A stretch of 64,000 bases of DNA from contig JAJQJQ010000043.1 in the NCBI GenBank assembly GCA_028622995.1, forward strand, positions 744,001-808,000. The letters are read 5' to 3'. The translations under genes were made by a program, and so were the position numbers. Shown in pieces: positions 48,286 through 59,349 of the stretch. Every line of letters begins with the position of its first letter. Within the stretch, counting starts at the first letter, position 1. The stretch comes from Panagrolaimus kolymaensis (lineage: Eukaryota; Nematoda; Chromadorea; Rhabditida; Panagrolaimidae). The notes beneath the pieces are model-generated. The model had not been told where the DNA came from, ran no database searches, and saw only the letters and a list, made by a program, of their open reading frames with translations.

Positions 48286-49975
48286 TCATTTATCATCTTG
48301 AGTTTGAAGAATATGTTGTCGTTGAATAAGCGAATCCTTTTCGTTGATGAGCTTCAAATGTTGAGAAATATATTTTTGTTCATCATCACTTCCAGGTTCT
48401 GAAAAATCAAAAAGCATAAGAAACTGTAACAGCAAAATTACTTTTGAGACATACCAACATTTCGAATCTTTTCTTCCACATATTGTTGAAGATTTTCCAA
48501 TTCCATTAATCTCTCGGCAATCATTCTTGCTTCTTCATTGATTTTCACAAGTTCACATTCATCGCAATCATCAGTTTCAGTATCCTAAAAATAATATATG
48601 CATGAAATAACATGAATAATAATGACAGTAAACAACCATTTGAGGAGGTGGAAAGACTTGATTCAATGCTTCTTTAGCTTCCATGAGATGTTGTTCAGCA
48701 TATTTTAATCGTATTTTAGCATCTTCACAAGCATCTTCTGAAAAATTAATCGATGAATGTAACGCATCCATGCATAATGAGCACGAGTAGCTAGTTATAA
48801 TACAAACGGAGCAAACCAGCAAGTGCAAGCCCCATCAATAAAGTTATACAGCGGTGCCAAAATATAAACATACCAGCACTTTGAACAACTTCTTCGAGTT
48901 TTTCATAAAGATTTAACATAGCTTTATATTCAGCAACAAATTCATCAACGTTTGACTTTTCAATTTCTGCAACAATCATATCTGAAACAGTACGGATAAG
49001 TAAATGAGTAACAAAAACACATCAAATGAGCAAAGAATATGAAAGACAAATCCACTTTTAACATACCCAAAGTTTGTTGAACTTGTAAAGATGGAGGAGG
49101 TTTGATAATTTCTGAAGGTACATATCGAATTCTTGGCGATGCAGGAGGTTTCATAGTTTCGGAAGGTGAATCACCTTCGTTATGTTCTTCTCGATGAACA
49201 CTTTCAGTTTCACATTCTTTTCTTGTTGATGTTTGATCTCCATCTGCAATCCATTCACTATGATCAGGTAATGAAATATCAGGAGGAGCATTGGAAGATA
49301 AAACAGATGTATCATTATGAAATGTACTATCCCTAGAAAAAATGAAGATAAAAATGATACACACTGGTAAAGGAAAACATACATGAAATGTTGGTCATTG
49401 AGAAGTGTCGTTTTTAAAGTCATTGAAAGTCTGCAACTCTTGATTTCTTTTTGCAAGCAGTTCATCTTCATTGTAAGTCCTTTATCACCGTCAACAAAGC
49501 ACCGCAAATTCAGATTGATTTCAGCTAACGGTATGATTTTTCCATTCTTTGTTACTTCTTCAGCAACTAATGTCCATTCCTAAAAGTTATTGAGTGTGAA
49601 TACATAGCATCAGATACTGTTGTAACAAACCTTGGTATGAAATTGTTCTTTCTTTGGATTTTTTTTGAATAAAGTTGCATCAAACGATATTGTACCAGTA
49701 GTACCATGATCAGTAGTCCAATTGATGTTGAATTTGTTTTCATAGAATGTACTTCTTTCAAGTGGTTTAGGATTACAGGAATATCGACGACGTCTAAAAA
49801 TTGGAAAAGCATGTATAAACATAGCAATACAAGAAATAAAGAATGAAACATACCGATGAATAGCAGATATTTGAATTTGTTCAATCCTTCTTCCAGTAAT
49901 AATCATGAGTTCTTTTAATGATAAATTGAAATTAAATTTTGATGGTTGACATCTGCTTCGTGTAATCCAATTCAT
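48286..49975 (-). CDS. EHBP-1 paralogue without CH domain
   Basis: Eight exons: 49975-49854, 49793-49631, 49579-49383, 49332-49067, 48981-48874, 48737-48637, 48584-48455 and 48398-48286, giving 399 residues. Exons 1-3 encode an NT-C2 domain closely matching EHBP-1 (RRYSC-NPKPLE, EWTLVAEEVTKNGK, CxLSMTLKTTLL). The last two exons match the first two bMERB helices (ENLQQYVEEKIRN, HLKLINEKDSLIQRQ), but the protein stops before the third. The CH domain and most of the linker are missing; a short acidic/Pro linker and a helical segment replace them. Introns after exons 1, 2 and 3 and within bMERB have the same position and phase as in EHBP-1, proving common descent. A 3' splice site lies 6 bases before the ATG. 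Role unknown; membrane and partial Rab binding are plausible. Confidence 0.85.
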
Positions 49976-52294
49976 CTTGTCCTGAAAATAAGAAAGATAA
50001 AGTTATAAAAAAAGCAACAGTGAAGAAAAATCTTACCTTGTTAATTATATGTTTACAATGAAGCAAACAAACAAACAAAACTAATGTTTCAAAAAGCTGT
50101 AAAAGCAAAATGAAAAAATTCAAAGAAATGAATGAATGAACTTTTTTTGAATGCAAAACTTTGAAATGAAGCGTTTTCGAGAAAAATAAAAGTTCTAACG
50201 CGAAAATAATCCCTCGAAAAATGAAGTTTTCAAAAATTTGCAAATTACAATAGTTTTTATTTTTTTTGCTAAAAAAAACTTCTCTTTCAAAAGCATTGTT
50301 GTCCGTTATTTATTAATCCTGTCTAAAAGTTTAGCAATGAAGGATTCAAGAAGCTTCTAATGTTAATGTAGTAATGTTATTCATTTAGCATTGTGGATTG
50401 AAACTTGCTATCGTTTGAGTTTGAAAAGTTTTTTTATTGCAATTTTTAGGATTTCCTTATTTTTAAAATTCAATGTTTTTATTTTGTTACTTTTTCAACT
50501 TTTCCACGACTTCTTTTTTTGCTATAGCGCTTTTAGCTAGATATAAATAATTATGAATACTTTTTCTCCTTCTTTTTGGATATTTTTTTCATTGGTCGAT
50601 TTCCACCTTTTTAATGTGAATGTTTGTAGTTTTTCAATATCACATTTTCCATGAATGAATATTTTTTTTCTCTCTCTGCCCACGTTGTTGATGGTTATGT
50701 TTTTATGGATTAACACTACTTCTCCTGATCAACAAAAAAATTTTACAGTGAAATATTTTACATATTTTTTTTTTCAAAGATTATTATGCTATCCTTTTTT
50801 CTCCACGTTGTCCAAAAAAAAAAGAGGTGGTTTATAAAACATTTTTATAATCTTCAACAACAATGTTGGTTGTGATTTAAAAAAAATCGTTGAACTTTTT
50901 GCATGAATAAATAAATTTACAAAATTTTGTGGAAGCGCTTGTATGTATAAAAGGAAGATGATTTTTGTTAGTTTTATAATGCAATTGCGTAGGAGAGAAA
51001 TACAAAAGTTCATCAATTTTTTTTATTAAATCAAATAAATTAATAAATAATTTTGTTGCTGCCACGTTTGGTTTTTTTTTTTGGAGGATTTTGTGAGGTT
51101 AATCGAGAATTTTTCAAAAATCGAATTCACTATTGTTGTTCCTAACGGTTTATTGATAAAAAAATGCTGTGTTTTTTTTTTCTTTCTAAAATTCTCCCAT
51201 CTCACGCATTTTTTTCCAAATGGAACAAGCAAAGTTGGCAAATTTAGTTTCCAAAGACCACATTTGGCCTCTAACTTTGAGATGAACTTTTTTTAATATG
51301 GATCTTAGCATCATACATCGTTTCCATCTTCCTTCATCCCTTTCTCTTTTTTTTTTATTCCTTTGTTCAGACATTTATCTTATCACATTTTTTTTCTTTT
51401 TTTTTCTTTTGTATGGTTGTTATAACTCGATTTAACTCCCCAGATTATAACACATTCCTAAAAAAATTATTTTATATACCTTTTTTTTAATCCGTATTTG
51501 ACATGAACTTTGTCTTTCTTTTTTCGTGTTTTTTGTTTGTGAGAAGCGCGAAAAAGAGTGAGTGAGAAAAAGTAAAGCCGGAATTGAATCTCTTGACACA
51601 CACACGTTTATATGTACTTTTTATTTTTGCATAAAAATAAGTATTTTCGCTCTCACTTTTTTTTTCTTTTTTTTTTATTTGCGTCATTAAAAGAAAAAAA
51701 ATTATTATATGAAAAATATAAAAACTTTTATTTTTTATACTTTTAATTTTTTAGAAAAAAATTCAAATGTTCAAGAAAAAAAGTAAAATAAATATTATTT
51801 TTGCTTTTTACTTTTTTTAAAGAATGCCAAAATTACTTTTTTTGTTGCTACATACTTTGCTTCTTTTTTAGTAAGAAAAATGGCAGAAAATTGCTTTTGT
51901 TGAAGAAAAAAAACTTGAGAAAAATGAATTTTTTTTACTGTTGTGTTTTGTGTTTTTTGTTTGGCTTCTTTTTTAACTAAAAATCTTTCTCTTTTTTTAC
52001 AAGAAAGTAAAGTAAGCCTCTTTTTTACTTTAACAAGGCAGCAATCAAAGCAAGCAACAACGGAGACACGACTATTTTTGACATTTTTTTGCATACATAA
52101 AAATCAACTTTGCCCTTTGGTTTTTCGAAAGTATGTATTTTTATATAAAAACTTTTGGAAAGCTAAAATATTTTAAAAAAAAAGTTTGATGTATTAAAAT
52201 CCAAAAACTCAAAGAATAAAACATTTGCAACTTTACTGTAATTAATTCGACAATTTTTCTAATTTTCCCATTCGTAAAAAAAGAAAAACAAAAA
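49976..52294. other. Intergenic region, no gene seen
   Basis: This is 2.3 kb upstream of the EHBP-1 paralogue. It is pyrimidine- and A-rich low-complexity sequence with only weak open frames of Phe/Lys/Leu. No CAGTTT series. A promoter for the paralogue should lie at the left end. Confidence 0.5.
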
Positions 52295-52531
52295 TTAAAG
52301 GACGACTACACTTTCTGTTTTTTTCAAATTGTTTCAAACGAACCGCGGTTCTGTCCCCAAGTGGTAAAGTGCTTTGAACATCGAAAAACCGTAATGCTAC
52401 AGTAATATCTCACTTCCAAATTACTGTAGCATTACGGTTTTTCGATGTTCAAAGCACTTTACCACTTAGGGACAGAACCGCGGTTCGTTTGAAACAATTT
52501 GAAAAAAACAGAAAGTGTAGTCGTCCTTTAA
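52295..52531. mobile_element. Near-perfect 237-base palindromic fold-back element
   Basis: Two 112-base arms (52295-52406 and 52420-52531) are inverted copies with one mismatch (52358), separated by a 13-base loop. The outer ends read TTAAAGGACG and CGTCCTTTAA, so a TTAA (or TA) target duplication is possible. The arms contain the palindrome AACCGCGGTT. The near identity implies recent origin or active conversion. It has no coding capacity and would give a long hairpin RNA if transcribed. It lies 160 bases left of the first copy of CAGTTT block C. Confidence 0.9.
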
Positions 52532-55500
52532 GTTCTTAAAAATTTAGCAACCAAATTTTGATTATGAAAATAAATTTAATTTTTGCCAATACAAAATGAA
52601 TTTTTAAAAAAAGTTGTTTGCCGCCAGTTTCGAATAGGCTGCTTTTCCATATTATTTTTCTTGTCTTATCAGATTTCTTTTAAAATGCATAACAGTTTTG
52701 ACCATTCAATTTTGTTGTTACTATTTTTGTTATTAAAATCTAACATTAGTTTTCCGCCGCCGCCTGTTATTTATTTATTTTTAGATAAATAGCTTGTTTT
52801 AATATATGTATTCGAAAAAATAAGTTTATGTTTTGAAAGATCGATGATTGATAAGAAGAAAAAGAAAAAAAGAAGGAAGGAATGCTTTGATGATTCAAAT
52901 TGCTTTCTTTAGCAAATAAATATTTTTACATCAGTTTTTATTTTGTTTTCTTCTCTTTGATTCTTAAAGAAATCGTTTATGAATTTAAAAATATTGCCCA
53001 CAATTTTTCTAAAATTTTAATATCTTAAAAAATAACTTTTTTGTAAAATTAAAGAGAAATGCTTTGATAAAAATGGTTTTGCTCAGTTTTTTTTAGCTTT
53101 GATGATTAAAAGAATTTTTTACTTTTTGTGATAAAATTTTTTTGAATCTACCTTCCCCATAATTTCAAATGTTTCTACAGTTTATAATCTTATTTATTTT
53201 GCCTCTGGTCTCACTCACTACTTTATTTTCAAGCATTTCAGTTTCTTTGGACATTTTTTTGACTAAAAAGAATAAAAAGAACTACAGTTTTTATGATTTA
53301 TGAATTTGTCTTAAAAAAGCAAATTTTTGATTAAATATAAAATAAATAAGTGTTTTAAAAAAGAAAAATTATTTGATACAGTTTTTTTGTTTAAAAAGAA
53401 TCCCATATTCCGTTTCAGTTTTTTGTCCCCTAATATATTCATCTTGCCCACTGCCCAGTTTTTTTTATATAAATTATACTCTTCTCCATCACTTTTATTT
53501 TTACTCTAATAATTACGTAAATTTCTTTAACATATTCTTTATCCAAACATTCCAGTTTAACCTTTTATTTACATAATTCGCACAAATATATTTTCAAAAA
53601 TTTTGTGTTTAATAATTTAAAAAATATTACAGTTTTATTTATGCTATGAATGGGTTTAATTAAGAAATCAGTTTTATCTTACTTCTTTTCTGGATTATAA
53701 AAGCGTGTTTCTTCATGAAATAAAAAATAAATCAGTTTTTTTTTAATTTTCTTAAAAAACACAAGCAGTTATTATCTCTTCTTTTTTTTTTGAAAACTTT
53801 ACAAATTATTTTTCAGTTATTTTTTTAAACCCTTTTTTAACATTAATGCTGTGGCTGCCAGTTTTTTTTCCATATCGATTCCTCTTTTCTCCATGGCACA
53901 GAAGAAGAAAAAAAGAAAACGAAGAAAGCCATGCCAGCAATTTTTTCATGAAAAAAAAGAGTCTCTTCTTCCTTTCTTTATTTTTTCTTTCTTCCATCTA
54001 TGTATTTTTTTTTTCTATTCTCGTGGCTGCTTTTTTTCGTTGTTGTCATCAGCCTCGTATTCCTATTCTCATTCTCATCGCCAAGAGCTACTTTTTTTGC
54101 TCACTCCATGTGCTTCTTGCTTGCTTTCTTTCTGCTAACATAGAATGACACATACAAATTTTTTTTTTGAGAATTGAGAGCCTTTTTTTCTCAACAACGC
54201 AAAAAAATAAAATAAAATGAAATTGTTAGTTTCAAACAAAAAAAATTTTTTTTTTGTCATTCTTCCGTTTTTCCTTTTTTGTATTCTCTCTTACTTTCTG
54301 TCACACACGTACGTGTATCTAAAAAAAAGAAGTGTGTCGGGTGTGCATTCGCTTCAACACTTCTTTTTTATTTTTTATTTTTGCGTGTTGCCACTGCTCC
54401 CGCATGCATGTCCATACAAAGTCTGCCTTCTGCCTCTATTCTTTTCTTTGAGGCCTCTTTCTCTCACTCATCCCTTCTCAATGGCTTCAGGGAATGAAGC
54501 TCCGAGAAAAATGAAAAAAATGGCGACAAAATGAAATAAATTTTTTTTATTGTGTGTTGTGAGTTTATGGACGAGAAAAAAAAGAATGAGAATAACATAA
54601 CAACCAACAACGACAGCGGCGACAATGACAACGAAGCCAAACGAGGACAGTGGCGGCGACAGTTTTATCCTCTCTTGGCTCTTTTGTTGTTTGTTGCTTG
54701 CCTATCACGTTTTTTTTGTTGTCGTTTGTCGTTGTTCATGGAAATTTTTTTCTCGCTATTCATTTAAACCAAGGGCTTCTAGATTGAGATCATAATTTTT
54801 ATTGCCTTCTTCTTATTGAATGGATATTTATTTAGAAAAAATCTGAATTTAATAAAGTTTAACTCAGTTTTTATTTTTTATCTTTTATAAAAAAGATTGA
54901 TGATTGTGGTTCTCAGTTTTATATTATTTTTTTAAACTCCTTTTTTCTTTTTTTTTGTGCTTCACATATTTTTGTCGTGCAGTTTTTTTTAACTTTTTTT
55001 ACAAGAACATTACATTTTTTAAAATCAACAAAATATCCATCCAGTTAATTTCCCTTTTAATCAACTTTTACACAGTTTTGTTGTTATTTCATTCTAAATC
55101 CTAATTTTGCAGTTTTATTTTTGTAAAAACTTTTTTTCTCTGCCCGTTAACTCGAACCTCAGTTTTATAAAACTTAAAGGAAAATATTTATTTATTGTTA
55201 ACATAAATATTTGTTAAAAAAACTATCTTGATCTTCGCAGTTTAATATATTAATTGTATTCTTTAATTTTATTCTTCTTTCTGTGTTTTTTTTTTCTTCA
55301 GAAAGAAACAATCCTTTTTTTAATCAAATTTTGATTTTGAAATACAGTTTTTTTTTTACAAATTTTATGCGCTCTTTTTTTACATGAAAAAACTTGGTTT
55401 TGTACTTAGTTAAATTACCTTTATTCATATATAATTTTTCAAAGAATGATATTTTTTGCCCCCAAAAATTTGAAGAAATGGTTTCAACAAATATATACTT

Positions 55501-58500
55501 TTGCAGTTTTTTCTTCCAAAAAAACAAAACATTAAAACGCATTTTTTTGTTTTTGTTTTATTTTTTCTTCTACAAATCAGTTTACTTTTTTTCAATGCAT
55601 TTTTTTGTTAATTTAAAACGTATGTGTTTTTTTTCTTAGAGGATAGATTGATACTAGCTTCAAGAAGAAGAATAAAAAAAAAGTAGCAACAGCAGGAGCA
55701 AAAGCAAGAAAAAAAAGAAAGCTAACGAGAAAAACATTTTCCTTTTTTTTAATGTATTTTATTTTATTTTCAAACAAAAACATAAAAGTGCTTCATTTTT
55801 TCAATTTTTTTTCCTTGTTTAAATTTTTTTTTGTTGTCAGCAAAATAAAAAAAAATAGCAAAGCCAAATGAAGGAAGAAAGAAAAATAAAGTCATTGATA
55901 GCAAAAAGCGTCATTCGTTTTTCTTGTTTTTGCTTATTTGTTTTTTTTCTTCATGAGTGTGTATGTTTTATTTTTTTAATATTTTTTTAAAAATCGTCGC
56001 ATTTTTTTCTTCTTCTCAAGCATGAGTATCGTCTGCTACATTTCCCTCTTATCATCGTCTGCTTTTTTATATTCCTTATTAATCTCTTTTTTCAACCCCT
56101 AAAAAAATCCACAAGGAAAAAAAACCTAACTAAAAATAAAAAACATCATTTTATTTATTTATTTTTGTTATGTTGCTCTTCTTTTTTTAAACATTTTTTT
56201 ATATCTTTCCTCCTCTGCAATTTTTTTTTGGGTAAGAAATTTGATTTGTAAAAAAAGAAAAAGAAATGTTATATGGAAGCTGCTAACATTCATTTTTTTT
56301 TTATAGCTTGTCATAAATAAAATAAAAATTAGACAAAAAAAATGAAAAACCGAGACATGGGAAAAGAGACGAGGAAGAAAAAAAAGAAGAAAAGAATGGG
56401 TTTGACGAAAAAAAAATATATGCAGAAACATGTATGCATGTTTTTTTTGGGCTACAAAACCAAAAAATTAGAGCCAACTGAGAAGAGTTTTTTTGGGTTG
56501 TGGTGTATTAAAAAAATAATATGGATGCTTCCTAAAAATAAGGAAGTAATTTATAAAAATATAATAAAAATTTTGTTAAATATAGTTGTCAGTTTTTATT
56601 TTTTATTCTTATAATTTTTTTGTTATTTTAATTGATTGATATCCCTCAGTTAAATAACGATGTCAACTATTTTTCCAGTTTCGAATAATAATAATTATCG
56701 AAAATTTTGCTACACGACAGTTAATTTTAACCGCCTATTTCATTTTTTTCGTATCAGTTTTATTTAACATTTTAATTAGCAAATATCTATCTCTCGAAGA
56801 TTAAAAAAATATTCTCTCTTCGATGGATCCAGTTTTTTTAACCTCATCAATTCATTCCAGTAAATACCGAGCCAAAATACAAATCAGTTTTTTAAATGCC
56901 CTTAATCTATGACAGCTTGATCTTTAAAAAAATTGTTTAATTTAATTTAATATATCAGTTACGATAAATAATAAATTTATTTCTTCTTTTGGGCATTGAG
57001 AAATTAAAAGTTTTTTTCAACGCCATAAATGTTGTCACACAGTTTATAGATTCTTTTTTTAAATTTCAAAGAAATTTTCTGCAAAACCTTTTTTTGTCCG
57101 TATTAAATGTTATTTTGCAGTTTTTTTCTAATTATTTCCAGCTTTGTTATGTTACACGAATGCCATGCTTTTTTTTATAAACCAAATAAGCTGATTTCCT
57201 TTAAAATGGTCTTTATGTAACCACCTACGATCTTCAGCAGTTTTTTTATTCTTTGATTTCAAAAATCAATTCGAAATTTTATTTATAAAAGGATATTGAA
57301 AAATTCAAAAAAAGTTTACCGAAGTTTTTAAAACACTCAAAATTTAGCACTTATTGCAAATAGTTTCACATTTCTTTTATTTTTTTTCTTCATTGTTTCA
57401 TAGTCGGAATCAGTTTATAAAATTAATTTTTGTAAATAGTTTTTACCCTTATTTAAAAATTCATCTATTCCATATTTTGTTTATTACAAGTCTTAAATTT
57501 ATGTTGATCACAGTTTTTTTATAATTATGTTAAATTAGTTTTAAAACAAATGTCAAATGTTTGTCTTGAAACTACAGTTTTATATAATTTTAAACCTATT
57601 CAGTTTATTAAAAGTTGATTACTTTTGAAACGAATCTTATTTTTAAAGCTGTTTTTCCAGATCACAGTTTTAATATTCTTTACAAATCTTATTACTCGAT
57701 TTATTAATATTTTTAAAAAGGCCATTTATTTTAACTTTTTAATATTGGATATCAGTTATTAATTTTTTTTAAATCAAAATCAAATTGTTAAAGGTGCTTG
57801 CTTTTTAACATTTATGGTGTCCTTTATGTCAGTTTTAATGATACTTTTACAACAAAAAAACATTATTGATCTTTTTTTCTTTTTACCCTAATGTTTCCGT
57901 TTACCCCAAGAATAAATATTTAATATTTTTCAATCCATTTTTTTGCCTCATTCTTTTTTTTTTGTTATAATATTTGGTCTTTGCTTCTTTTTATGCAGCA
58001 ACACATACATAGACATACATAGACACACGTCCACGTGAACATTACTTTTTTTCCATCCATCTCCTTTTTTGTTCTCTGCCCTCACATTAGTTTTTTCTCT
58101 TTTGAGTTTTTTTATTTATCGCATTGTATTTAACTCACTTTTTTTTATTTTATTTAAAAAGGATTTTTTTTTGTGTCGTTGTCTTTCTTCTCTTCCTCGA
58201 TTTTTTTTTACTCAATTTGGAAGCACGCGAAAAAAAAGAGACCAAAAGTGAGTGTGAACAAGGCAAAGCAAAGAGACAACAACAAAAGAGTCCATGAGCA
58301 TGCATGCAATTCGTACAACACAGAGACGAGATTACTTGTTTTTTTAAATTTATTTATATTGTTGTTGTGTGAAAATTTTTACAGGTGCCTCAAAAAAATA
58401 AAAACTTTTTTCCTCTTCTTTGCCTTTATTATTTCTGAACAATTATTTAGAGAGAACAAAAATTAGGTGTGACATAAAAATTTATATATTTTCATTTTTA

Positions 58501-59349
58501 TTACATTTTTAAAAAATTCTTTTTTTTAATGATTTTTTCCTGTGCGAAAACATTGTGCCAGTTTAAGCTTCTTTTTTTTGAAGTAAGAATTCACTAAAAC
58601 CTCTGGAGATATTGATACCAGTTTTTATTATTTTATGTTATAAAATTTTCGACACCTCAGCAATATTTTATAGCAAAAATAATGGCCATTTCTCTTTGGT
58701 CAGTTTTAAAAATATATTAATCATTGCCTTGTGCGTGTCAGTTTTTTAAAGTTATAATTTTCTTTTTTTCCTTGAGCCAAGTGATTGTTGTTCTAATTAA
58801 AAAAATCAAACTCAAACTAATGTCAACGCAGTTATTTTTATTTTTCTTAGTTTTTTTTTGAAAAAATTACCAGTTTTTCTTTGAATTTATTTTCATCGCC
58901 ATTTAAAATCTTGTTTATTATTTCTGCAGTTTTTTAAAATTATCAAAAACATAAAAAAATTCTTTTGCCCCATATTTATTTCTATTAATTCTATGACCCT
59001 TTTAAATTTTCTTCCCTTTTTCAAAAACTTAAAAAAAAGAGTTTATTATCAAAAATTTATTTTTCTTGGTTAAAATACCATTTAATTTGGTGGCCCAGTT
59101 TATACGTGAAAATAATTATATAGAATATAATGTTATTAACAACGAAATTTTCGTTACGTTCCTTACTTATAACAGTTTAATTAATTTTAGATTTTATAAA
59201 ACGAAGAAATTATTCCATAGACAACCTGGTCCTGCAGTTTATTTTCTTATATTCGTCATGAAAGAAATTTTAAAATTTAAGTTAGCAGTTATTAAATTAA
59301 AATAAAAAAATACATATTTACACAACAAAAAAAAGTCAACAAGAAAAAA
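52532..59349. other. Gene-free region upstream of the RGEF-1-like gene
   Basis: This 6.8-kb region is mostly CAGTTT block C. Three stretches lack the motif: about 53880-54650, 55600-56580 and 57850-58555. These are richer in C and T, with ACACGT, CACGTG-like and GTGAGTG strings (54305, 58025, 58250), and may be regulatory modules of the downstream gene. Open frames here are Phe/Lys low-complexity without support. Confidence 0.4.

Noticed and set aside
53846..54767. Open frames of 95-105 residues upstream of the exchange factor
   Set aside because: Overlapping frames are open at once because of low complexity; no supported protein.
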